A DNA stretch of 64,000 nucleotides from CAWEHU01 sp963808965 (lineage in GTDB: Bacteria > Pseudomonadota > Alphaproteobacteria > Acetobacterales > Acetobacteraceae), in the NCBI GenBank assembly GCA_963808965.1, contig CAWEHU010000016.1, forward strand, positions 186,001 through 250,000. Reading direction: 5' to 3'. Each line of letters opens with the position of its first letter. Within the stretch, counting starts at the first letter, position 1. Of this stretch, positions 46,230-54,246 are shown one piece after another. The notes under the pieces were generated by a model. That model made no database searches and was not told the DNA's origin. It saw only the letters and a program-made list of their open reading frames with translations. The translations under genes were made by a program, and so were the position numbers.

Positions 46230-47131
46230 GCGAAACGGTGCTGCTTGCTCCGGCGGATTCCGGCCCCACCGCGATCCGCCGATTGTCGGCCGGGTTCGCC
46301 GCCTCTCCTCTGGCGACGGCTGGTCTCGTGATGATCTGCCTCATCGCTCTGGCGGCCATTTGCGCGCCCTGGATCGCACCCCAAAACCCCCATGACCTGG
46401 CGCAACTCGACATCATGGAGGGAAGGCTGCCCCCCGGCTCCCCGAGCGACGCTGGTTACACGCATTGGCTCGGCACCGACGATCAAGGCCGGGACATGCT
46501 CTCAGGCATTCTTTTCGGGCTGCGGATCAGTCTGGGGGTCGGCGCGGGCTCCGCGGCGATCGCCTGCGCCTGCGGCACGGTGCTCGGGTTGATCGCGGGC
46601 TACCTGGGCGGACGGTCCGACAATCTCGTCATGCGCCTGGTCGATCTACAGCTTTCTTTTCCTTCCATTCTCGTCGCACTCATGATTCTCGCCTTCCTCG
46701 GCAAGGGGGTGATGAACGTGGTCCTCGCTCTCGTGATCGTCGAATGGGCCTACTACGCGCGAACCGTGCGGGCGAGCGCCCTGGTCGAGCGCAGGCGTGA
46801 ATACATCGAGGCGGCGGAATGCCTCGGGCTGCCACGGCGTCGTATCCTGTTCCGGCATCTGCTCCCCAACTGCTTGCCCCCGTTACTGGTGGTCGGAACG
46901 CAGCAAGTCGCGCGGGCCATCACGCTCGAGGCGACCCTGAGCTTTCTCGGGCTCGGGGTTCCGATCACCGATCCCTCGCTCGGGTTGCTCATCGCCAACG
47001 GCTATCAGTACATGCTTTCAGGCAAGTACTGGATCAGCTTTTATCCGGGAATCGCGTTATTGATCACCATCGTTTCCATCAACCTGGTGGGTGACCAGTT
47101 GCGGGATTTACTGAACCCGCGTCTTCGGTGA
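46226..47131 (+). CDS. Peptide ABC transporter permease (DppC-like)
   Basis: A 301-residue second permease of the importer, DppC/OppC type, with the usual N-terminal helix (LVMICLIALAAICAPWIAPQ), then HWLGTDDQGRDMLSGILFG and the EAA loop YIEAAECLGLPRRRILFRH. TTG start overlaps the previous stop (TTGA), suggesting coupled translation. Ends LRDLLNPRLR, the common C-terminus. The following ATPase gene overlaps its stop. Confidence 0.92.
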   Translation: MSETVLLAPADSGPTAIRRLSAGFAASPLATAGLVMICLIALAAICAPWIAPQNPHDLAQLDIMEGRLPPGSPSDAGYTHWLGTDDQGRDMLSGILFGLRISLGVGAGSAAIACACGTVLGLIAGYLGGRSDNLVMRLVDLQLSFPSILVALMILAFLGKGVMNVVLALVIVEWAYYARTVRASALVERRREYIEAAECLGLPRRRILFRHLLPNCLPPLLVVGTQQVARAITLEATLSFLGLGVPITDPSLGLLIANGYQYMLSGKYWISFYPGIALLITIVSINLVGDQLRDLLNPRLR

Positions 47132-48105
47132 GCGAACCCACGATCGAGGTACGAGAGCTTCGCACCCATTTCGGTGCCGGCTCCGGCGTGATTCACGCCG
47201 TGGATGGCGTCTCTTTCGCGATCGAAAAAGGCCGGGTGCTTGGGCTTGTTGGAGAGTCCGGCTCCGGCAAGTCAGTCACGGGCTTCTCGATCATGCGCCT
47301 CATTGACCGGCCGGGCCGGATCGTCGGCGGGCAAATCCTTTTTCGCGGGCGTGATCTGCTGACGCTCAGCGAGCGCGAAATGCGCGAAATGCGCGGAAGC
47401 CGTCTCGCGATGGTCTTCCAGGACCCGACGATGACCCTCAACCCCGTGTTGCGCATCGGGCCACAGATAACCGAGGCCATTCGCGCGCACGCGCCGGTGT
47501 CGCACGAGGAAGCCCGGCGACGTGCCCGCGACGCGCTGGGGCAAGCAGGAATACCGAGCCCGGAGGAGCAACTCTCCGCCTACCCACATCAACTCTCCGG
47601 CGGTATGCGACAGCGCGTGGCGATCGCGATCGCCGTCCTGCACCGTCCGGACCTGGTCATCGCCGACGAGCCGACCACGGCTCTCGATGTCACCATCCAA
47701 CGGCAGATCCTCGGTCTGGTGCAGAACTTGGCGGCGGAACACGGAACCGCGCTGCTCTGGATCACTCACGATCTCTCCGTGGTCGCGGGCCTGGCGGACG
47801 ATATCGCGGTCATGTACGCGGGGCGGATCGTCGAAACGGGCACAGCGCACTCCGTGCTCGACAATCCTATGCACCCTTACACGCGCGGGCTCATCGAGAG
47901 CGTGCCCAGCCACAACCGGCGCGGCCAGAAGCTGCGGCAAATTCCCGGCACGCCGCCAAATCCGCTGCACTTGCCCTCGGGCTGCGCCTTCCGTGTCCGA
48001 TGCGGCCGCGCCGATGCGGCCTGCCGGCAGGAGCCGCCGCGTTCCGCGCCGCTACCCGGCCGAACGGTCCGTTGCTTTCATCCGACCTTCGACGGGGTCG
48101 GATGA
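47128..48105 (+). CDS. Peptide ABC transporter ATP-binding protein (DppD-like)
   Basis: A 325-residue ATPase of the oligopeptide importer type. Walker A GLVGESGSGKSVTG near residue 43, signature HQLSGGMRQRVAIAIA, Walker B LVIADEPTTALDVT. The C-terminal OppD/F domain contains four-Cys features (GCAFRVRCGRADAACRQE) that can bind an iron-sulfur cluster in this group. Starts with GTG overlapping the previous gene stop (GTGA). No indel. Confidence 0.93.
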   Translation: MSEPTIEVRELRTHFGAGSGVIHAVDGVSFAIEKGRVLGLVGESGSGKSVTGFSIMRLIDRPGRIVGGQILFRGRDLLTLSEREMREMRGSRLAMVFQDPTMTLNPVLRIGPQITEAIRAHAPVSHEEARRRARDALGQAGIPSPEEQLSAYPHQLSGGMRQRVAIAIAVLHRPDLVIADEPTTALDVTIQRQILGLVQNLAAEHGTALLWITHDLSVVAGLADDIAVMYAGRIVETGTAHSVLDNPMHPYTRGLIESVPSHNRRGQKLRQIPGTPPNPLHLPSGCAFRVRCGRADAACRQEPPRSAPLPGRTVRCFHPTFDGVG

Positions 48106-49115
48106 CTCGTCCGCCCAGGATCGAGCTGCGCGGCATCCGCAAGCATTTCGGGCGCGAGCCGCGGCTCGGAAACCGGCTGGTGCGCCGCATGTCACGCGCC
48201 CTCGTCGCTGGAGCCCCCAAGCTGGTGCGCGCAGTGGAGAACGTGGATCTCGCCATCATGGAAGGCGAGGTGCTCGGCCTCATCGGCAAGTCCGGGTGCG
48301 GCAAGTCGACGTTGGGCCGCATCGTCGCCGGCGTGACGCAGCCTTCAGCGGGTGAGGTGCTGCACCGGGGATGCGACCTCGCCCGAGTTCCGCGTAAGGA
48401 AGCGAAGCGCGCCCGGCTGAACGTGCAGATGGTGTTTCAGGATCCCTATGCGAGCCTCAATCCGAGGCTCCGCGTCGACGACATGATAGGGGAAGCGCCG
48501 CTTACGCATCGGATGGTCCGGCGCGGGGAGCTGGCGGCTTATGTCGACGCTCAGCTTCGGTTGGTGGGACTTGATCCGGCCCTGAAGCAAAACTATCCGC
48601 ATCAGTTCAGCGGCGGACAACGGCAGAGGATCTGCATCGCCCGCGCGCTCGCGGTTCAGCCCGACATGCTGGTCTGCGACGAGGCGGTCGCCGCGCTCGA
48701 TGTTTCGATCCAGGCGCAGATCCTGAACCTGTTCATGGATCTGCGGCAGCGGCTCGGCCTGACCTATCTTTTCATCAGTCACGATCTTGGCGTGGTCGGG
48801 CACCTGTCGGATCGCGTGGCTGTGATGTATCTCGGGCGTATCGTCGAGCAAGGACCGACGGTCCAGGTCTTCGCCCGGCCGAACCATCCTTACACACAGA
48901 CGCTGCTCGCCGACGTGCCGCGGCTCGATGCGCGCAAGCGCCGGTTTGCCGCGACGGCCGGAGGCGAACTGCCGAGCCCGCTCGACCCGCCTCCGGGCTG
49001 CCACTTCCATCCCCGCTGTCCCTACGCGATGCGGCGCTGCGCGGAGCAGGCGCCGTCCTTGCGCGAGATTGCGCCCGGACATCGCAGCGCCTGCCATCTG
49101 AACGATCTCGCCTGA
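48102..49115 (+). CDS. Peptide ABC transporter ATP-binding protein (DppF-like)
   Basis: A 337-residue second ATPase. Walker A GLIGKSGCGKSTLGRIVAG, signature HQFSGGQRQRICIARAL, Walker B MLVCDEAVAALDVS. An unusual feature is the change of the usual ExPTSALD to DEAVAALD, a common variant in DppF. A GCHFHPRCPYAMRRCAEQ element near the C-terminus carries Cys that may bind a cluster. Overlaps the DppD-like stop by four bases. Last gene of the five-gene importer. Intact. Confidence 0.93.
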   Translation: MTRPPRIELRGIRKHFGREPRLGNRLVRRMSRALVAGAPKLVRAVENVDLAIMEGEVLGLIGKSGCGKSTLGRIVAGVTQPSAGEVLHRGCDLARVPRKEAKRARLNVQMVFQDPYASLNPRLRVDDMIGEAPLTHRMVRRGELAAYVDAQLRLVGLDPALKQNYPHQFSGGQRQRICIARALAVQPDMLVCDEAVAALDVSIQAQILNLFMDLRQRLGLTYLFISHDLGVVGHLSDRVAVMYLGRIVEQGPTVQVFARPNHPYTQTLLADVPRLDARKRRFAATAGGELPSPLDPPPGCHFHPRCPYAMRRCAEQAPSLREIAPGHRSACHLNDLA

Positions 49116-49160
49116 CGCGCCTCTTGCCCCCGCTCGGCCGTCCCGGCAGGGTCCGGCCGC

Positions 49161-50400
49161 ATGATGGCTAGCTCGGTCGCGCCGCGCCTACCCCCGCTGC
49201 ATCGGCTGTGGCGGATGTTCCCCGCCCGGCAACGGCGGGCGCTGCTGTCGCGGACCACCGCCATGCTGGCACCCCGGCCGTCACAGCCGCCCCCGCCCGC
49301 GCGTGAGGGGCTGGCAGTAGCCGGGGAGCTTTCGCGCGCCTCCGGTCTCGGCGAAGTCGGGCGGCTGATGCTCAAGGGACTGGAACGGCTCGGAGTGCCC
49401 GGTTGGCCGCTCGATATCGGGGCGGTGGGGGCCAAGCCCGATCTCCCGCCCTTGCCCCGGCGGATGCCGCTCGCCGGAGCGCCGCTGCTGATTCATGTCA
49501 ATGCCCCATCGCTCCCGCTCGCGCTGCTTCGCCTGCCACGCGACATGCTGCGCGGGAGGCGAGTGATCGGGTACTGGGCCTGGGAACTGCCGGTCGTCTC
49601 CGACGACTGGCGTGTCGGCGTCCCGTTCGTTCACGAGAGCTGGGTCCTGTCCCACTTCACCGCGTCCGCGATCGAACCGCTGCTGCCCGGCCGCGTGCGT
49701 GTCGTTCCACCGCCGCTCGCCATCGCGCCTCCGGTTCCCTCCGCGCTCGACCGGGCCGCCTTCGGATTACCGGAGAAGGCGGTCGTCGTGCTCGTCTCGT
49801 TCAACCTGGCCTCGTCGTTCGAGCGGAAAAACCCGTTACAGGCGGTCGCGGCATTTCGCGAGGCGTTCGGAACCCGCCCTGATCAAATCCTGGTCATGAA
49901 GATCGGCAACCCAGCCGACTTCCCCGAGGATTTCATGCGGCTGCTCGAGGTCGCAAGCGACGCGCCCAACATCCGGCTGGAGACCCGAACCTTGCCCCCG
50001 GCCGACAGCCACGCCCTGACCGCGGTCGCCGACATCGTGATGTCGCTGCACCGAAGCGAGGGGTTCGGGCTGATCCCCGCGGAGGCAATGCTCCTCGGGC
50101 GGCCGGTCATCGCCACCGGTTGGTCGGGCAACATGGATTTCATGGACGCGGATTGCGCGAGCCTCGTTGGCTATCGGCTCGTTCCGGCACGGGACCCGCG
50201 CGGCGTGTTCGAGGCTCCGGACGCGGTATGGGCGGAGCCGGACGGGCGGGAGGCCGTCGCTGCCTTGCGAAGACTTCGCCGACGATGCTGAAGGCAGATT
50301 CGCCCTGGGAAGGCGGGGCCGGGATGCGGCCGCGGGGCGGCTGGGAATAGGGCCGCTCGCCGCCGCCCTCGATGCGATCGGTCTCCTGCCGCGGCAATGA
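49161..50400 (+). CDS. Glycosyltransferase family 4-like (one indel)
   Basis: A GT-B type glycosyltransferase. An N-terminal region (VIGYWAWELPVVSDDWRVG) is typical of GT4 enzymes that act on cell-surface glycans, and the C-terminal half has VSFNLASSFERKNPLQAVAA and the nucleotide-sugar motif HRSEGFGLIPAEAMLLGRPV. An extra base near 50273 shifts the tail; corrected, it reads RRFADDAEGRFALGRRGRDA and ends IGLLPRQ, 412 residues. Its stop overlaps the next glycosyltransferase start (ATGA). Substrate and acceptor unknown. Confidence 0.83.
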
Positions 50401-51593
50401 GAGTGCTGGTCTGGCAGTGGGGGCGGCGGGGTGCAGGCCCGCGCGTCGCGGTGGAACTCGCCGAAAGCATTCGCCTCGTACCGGGCGCCGAGGCGGCGCT
50501 TTCCCTCTCGACCGAGGCCGAGATCCTGCGCGGCTCGGTTCCGCCGCGCTGCGAAATGCCGGCCCATACCTATAAGAGTCTTGCGGGCTTCTTGCTTCGG
50601 CTGGTGACGGCGCCGTTCACGGTTGGCGCGCTCGCGCGGAGAGTGCGATCTCTGGATCCTGACCTGGCGATCTGCGCCATGCCGGGTCCGCTCGACCTCT
50701 TACTCGCTGCGGCGCTGCGGCGAGTGCGGGTTCCATTCATCGTGACGGTGCATGATGCCGATGCCCATCCGGGCGACGGACTGCCGTTCCAGATGGCGTT
50801 GCAGCGCCGGCTGACCCGCCAGGCCGACGCGCTGGTGGCGCTGAGCGGGCACGTTGCGGCGCAGCTGCGCAAGCAGGGGCTCGCCGGCGTGCCCGGTTCC
50901 AAGCCGCTATTCATCGCTTCGCTTCCACCGCTGGTGTTCGGGCCGGTCCCGCTCCCTCCCCGCGCCCATGGCGGCCCGTTGCGGCTGCTCTCGTTCGGAC
51001 GATTGCTGCCATACAAGGGGCTTGATCTGCTGGCCGACGCGCTTCGCGTGATGGGTCCCCGGCCGGATCTGCAAGTGCGCATCGTCGGCAGCGGGCCAGA
51101 AAGCGAACCGCTCGCCTTGCTTCGAGGCCTACCGAATGTGCGGGTCGAGAATCGCTGGGTGCCCGAAGAAGAAGTGGGGGAGTTGCTCGCATGGTCCGAC
51201 GCAATCGTGCTCTCCCACAGGGAGGCCAGCCAGAGTGGCGTGGCCGCGGCGGCCATCGCGGCGCGCCGGTGGGTTGTATCGACCCGCGTCGGCGGTTTGA
51301 CCGAACAACTGCAAGCGGAGCCGCTAGCGATACTGTGCGAGCCCGATCCGGCAAGTCTGGCAGCCGCGCTGCTTCAGTTGCTGGATTCGTCTCCCGCCGT
51401 GCCGCTGAAAGCCGAGGAAGATCCTCGCGCCGCTTGGCGCAATGTCGTGGGGCGGTTGCTTCGCGAGGTGCGCGAGGCTCTGCTGTCCTGTCCCGCTCCG
51501 TCTCGATCTGAAGTGCGGACCCGCGCCACGCAGGGCGGCACCGGAAATCTCGCCCCGGAGTCGCGTTCAGGTGGGAATGAGCAGCAGCAATAA
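50397..51593 (+). CDS. Glycosyltransferase family 4 protein
   Basis: A 398-residue glycosyltransferase. Segments typical of GT4: VPFIVTVHDADAHPGDGL, LSFGRLLPYKGLDLLADAL, VRIVGSGPESEPLALL and the Glu-containing LSHREASQSGVAAAAIAARR. The C-terminal 50 residues are low-complexity and may be disordered. Overlaps the preceding glycosyltransferase by four bases, so the two probably act on the same glycan. No polymerase or flippase gene is nearby. Confidence 0.82.
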   Translation: MRVLVWQWGRRGAGPRVAVELAESIRLVPGAEAALSLSTEAEILRGSVPPRCEMPAHTYKSLAGFLLRLVTAPFTVGALARRVRSLDPDLAICAMPGPLDLLLAAALRRVRVPFIVTVHDADAHPGDGLPFQMALQRRLTRQADALVALSGHVAAQLRKQGLAGVPGSKPLFIASLPPLVFGPVPLPPRAHGGPLRLLSFGRLLPYKGLDLLADALRVMGPRPDLQVRIVGSGPESEPLALLRGLPNVRVENRWVPEEEVGELLAWSDAIVLSHREASQSGVAAAAIAARRWVVSTRVGGLTEQLQAEPLAILCEPDPASLAAALLQLLDSSPAVPLKAEEDPRAAWRNVVGRLLREVREALLSCPAPSRSEVRTRATQGGTGNLAPESRSGGNEQQQ

Positions 51594-52422
51594 ACTCCCA
51601 ATGGCCGATCCGACTCCGGCGGCACTCGTCCCAAGCGGCTTATCTCCGTCCGACGAGGCGGCCTTGCGTGCTGCGCTCCGACGATTGCAACGTAGCCGCG
51701 GCGTGGTGGTGCGCGCGGCGGATCTGCTCGCAAGTATTCTGGGTCCTGCGGCGAGCCTCGGGCTGCGACGGCTCAGCATCCCGCCCGCCCTTGTGGACAA
51801 AGGCCAGGCCCTCGCGGAGGCGGCTCTCCGCCGCGCATTCGATGTCGCCGTGATCGGCGTTTCCTCCGGCCGGAAACGGCGTTTGCGAGTGGGCAAACGG
51901 ATGACCCGGGTGATAGCTGCCAGCTCGGGAGCGGTGGGGGGCTGGGCTGGGGTAGCCGGCTTCGTGCCGGATATGATGTTGACAACGATGCTAATCATGC
52001 GGCGCATCGCAAGCATCGCACAAGAAGAAGGAGAGGATTTGTCGACCGAACAGGCGCGCGCCGCCTGCCTCGAAGTATTTGCGTTCAATTCCTCTCTCAA
52101 GGGTAGCGGTCTGGAGGAGGAAGCGGAAGGCAACCCGGAGGTCCGTTACTGGACCGCGCGTTTCCTGCTGCAAGGAAGACCTCTCGTATTTTTACTTTCT
52201 GAGGTGGCGGCCACTTACGGGTTGCGCGTTTCACAGAAGATCGCGCTCCAGGCCGTGCCGCTTGTGGGGGCGGCGGGAGGCGCCCTGGTTAACAGTGTAT
52301 TCCTCGACCACTACCAAACGCTCGCACGGGTTCATTTCGTTACGCGGCGCCTGGAGCGCACCTACGGTTCCGCGCAAGTACGCGCGGCATGGGAGCAGGC
52401 GCGCGAAAACCTACCGGCGTAG
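51577..52422 (+). CDS. EcsC family protein
   Basis: A 281-residue protein with an EcsC-type domain. Motifs: VAVIGVSSGRKRRLRVGKRM, AVGGWAGVAGFVPDMMLTTM, EEGEDLSTEQARAACLEVFA and VLLVFLLSEV-like stretches; FLDHYQTLARVHFVTRRLER near the C-terminus. EcsC proteins are associated with membranes and are linked to transport or protease regulation, but their reaction is unknown. The start at 51577 overlaps the glycosyltransferase end; the alternative ATG is 51601. Several hydrophobic Gly-rich segments suggest membrane contact. Confidence 0.8.
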   Translation: MSSSNKLPMADPTPAALVPSGLSPSDEAALRAALRRLQRSRGVVVRAADLLASILGPAASLGLRRLSIPPALVDKGQALAEAALRRAFDVAVIGVSSGRKRRLRVGKRMTRVIAASSGAVGGWAGVAGFVPDMMLTTMLIMRRIASIAQEEGEDLSTEQARAACLEVFAFNSSLKGSGLEEEAEGNPEVRYWTARFLLQGRPLVFLLSEVAATYGLRVSQKIALQAVPLVGAAGGALVNSVFLDHYQTLARVHFVTRRLERTYGSAQVRAAWEQARENLPA

Positions 52423-52685
52423 ACACGCAACACTCCCAGGTTCGCGGCTCGAGCGCCTTCGTTTGGGCTTGAAATCGCAAGCTCTCCGTGTAAGACACTC
52501 CCAAATGCGTGTAGACAATCGCGATGCACACCTATAGGATGTAGAACACCAACGCTTCCGCAATTAGGCCACTCCTGGCTCTAGCGTGTCGTGTCGCGAC
52601 GAGAGCACCGCGGCCACACCTAATTGCATTCCTCGACTGAAAACCTCCCAGACAATCGCGCTCCCTCGGAAGGGTCTGAATACTG
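52423..52685. other. Intergenic region upstream of RTX-like gene
   Basis: About 260 bases with no gene. A short direct echo, ACACTCCCA, occurs twice (near 52428 and 52495), and GTGTAGACA and GTAGACACG recur. No promoter, tRNA or riboswitch was recognised. It is less GC-rich than coding neighbours and may hold the promoter for the RTX-like gene. Confidence 0.4.
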
Positions 52686-53932
52686 ATGGCCACAGTGACT
52701 GTCGCCGGTGCGAGCGGCACAATAACGCTACCGTTCAAATCTCAGGCAAACGCCTCCTTGGCCCAGCAGTTAGCGGATCAGATATCCGCTGCCATAACCG
52801 GGGGCGGTCTTATCGCCGCCTCTTACAATGCGGCGCCGCTCCCGCCATCGCCGAGCGTCCCTGGCGGCTCGCTAGGGGAGCAAGTGATCGGAGACAACGC
52901 GCCCACGGCCACATCGCCTGCCTCAATTCAGAATTCCCTCGGGTTATCCGGCCCTCGTCGTCAACGCCTCCAATCCGGTTACGGTCAACGGAGCGCCCTC
53001 TCAGGGCCCCTACTCGATCATCGGAGGCAACGGGGGCCTGACATTCTACGGTCAGGGATCGTTCCAGGGCGGCTCGATATTCTTGGGCGGCGGGCAGAAC
53101 GTCCTGACCGGTAACGACTCACCCACGGGTGCGATGGACGCCACCAATGGCGGCCTGATCGGGGACTGGACGATCGGGATCGGGGCGGGCGCGACGGGGA
53201 CAGACCTGATCCGCTTGGCCTCGGGCAACGACACGATCTTTGTCGGTTCGCAAGACACGGTTGCGACCGGCGGCGCGAACACGCTCATCATGAGCTCCGA
53301 CGCCGACCCTCGGAATTCAACGGTCTTCCTGGGAACCGGCAAGGTTACATACTTCGGCGGCTCCGACTCCGGCGACCTGATCCTGGGAGGCGGCGTCGCG
53401 ACCGGTGATGACATCATCGTCCTGGGCCGCGGAGGAAACGGCACGGTCGTAGCAGGGACCGGGAATACGACCCTGGTTGGCGGCGGGGATGGCGACCTCA
53501 TGTTCGCAGATACGAACGGGGCGCGTCAGCAGCTTTGGGCGTCAGGAAACGAGAACTCTGCTGGGCGGTGGAACGTCCTCCGATACGTTCTTCGGATTCA
53601 GCGGCATTTCGACGACCGGTAATGTGTTCATGACGGCGGCGAATGGCACCGGGAGCAACGAGTTCTGGGCAGGGTCCGGCAATGACACGATCTGGACCGG
53701 TCTTGGGAACGACACGGTTTTCTTTTTCGCGGATCATACAACCCATGCCGACTCTGTTGCGGCGGGCAATGATGTCATCCTCGGCTTCAATCCCAACAGC
53801 ACGCTATGGATCTACGGATACGCCAACGCTACGTTCGGTAGTTCCGCGGCAGGTGTAACGCTCACCTTATCCGATGGGACGCAGCTGACGTTCCAGGGTA
53901 TAACGGATCCGACGACCATCAAGGTTGTCTGA
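52686..53932 (+). CDS. RTX-like / calcium-binding-repeat protein (two indels)
   Basis: After removing an extra T near 52942 and an extra A near 53551, a 414-residue acidic, Gly/Asn/Asp-rich protein appears. It contains repeats reminiscent of hemolysin-type calcium-binding loops: LASGNDTIFVGSQDT, GGSDSGDLILGGG, GNTTLVGGGDGDLMFAD and GSGNDTIWTGLGNDTVFFF. The C-terminus, TLTLSDGTQLTFQGITDPTT, is like RTX-type tails used for type I secretion. There is no cleavable signal peptide, as expected for that pathway. No type I secretion genes lie in the window. The gene follows a 260-base non-coding stretch and is followed by a terminator. Confidence 0.78.
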
Positions 53933-54021
53933 CACCGTCCGGCGACTTTGCATAATGCGCAGCCCGCTCCGCCGTGCTGCGTCACTCGGTCAATGAGCCT
54001 CATCGTCTGTCCATATGGAGT

Positions 54022-54067
54022 GGGCCGGCGGTGGGGTTTTTCCGTTATTTCCGCCGGCCCGGTTTTT
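54022..54067 (+). terminator. Rho-independent terminator after RTX-like gene
   Basis: GGGCCGGCGG (54022-54031) pairs perfectly with CCGCCGGCCC (54051-54060), a 10-base GC-rich stem with a 19-base loop, followed by GGTTTTT. It lies 90 bases after the RTX-like stop codon. It overlaps a second hairpin (54042-54083), with which it cannot form at the same time. Confidence 0.72.
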
Positions 54068-54083
54068 AGCTCGGAAATAACGG
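54042..54083. promoter_or_regulatory. Second hairpin overlapping the terminator
   Basis: CCGTTATTTCCG (54042-54053) is the exact reverse complement of CGGAAATAACGG (54072-54083), a 12-base stem with an 18-base loop. Its left arm lies partly in the loop of the terminator and shares bases 54051-54053 with the terminator stem, so the two folds compete. It is 160 bases before the histidine kinase gene. It may be an anti-terminator or an operator; neither is proven. Confidence 0.5.
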
Positions 54084-54246
54084 ACTATTTGATAAGAAAC
54101 GGCTTCCCAGGACCGCGAACATGCTATTGTAGGTGTACTCTCTCCCCGAAAGGAGCGATTGGGGGAGATTTGAGAGCGAGGCGCCTGATTTCGAGCGGTC
54201 AGAACGGGCGCAGAGGACGTGAGCCAGGCCGTACGGACGAACGCTA

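Larger units (their letters stand above)
53933..54246. other. Intergenic region before histidine kinase
   Basis: About 314 bases. It contains the terminator and the competing hairpin described separately. The rest, 54084-54246, has no gene; a possible -10-like CTATTGTAGG (near 54122) lies in the second half. The histidine kinase ATG is at 54247, with no strong Shine-Dalgarno sequence apparent beyond GGACG. Confidence 0.45.

Noticed and set aside
48102..49115. DEAVAALD in place of the usual Walker B-D-loop as a defect in the DppF-like ATPase
   Set aside because: The catalytic Glu is present and this variant is seen in functional DppF-like proteins.
52423..52685. Repeated ACACTCCCA and GTAGACA elements as a CRISPR-like array
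   Set aside because: Only two short copies with irregular spacing and no cas genes.
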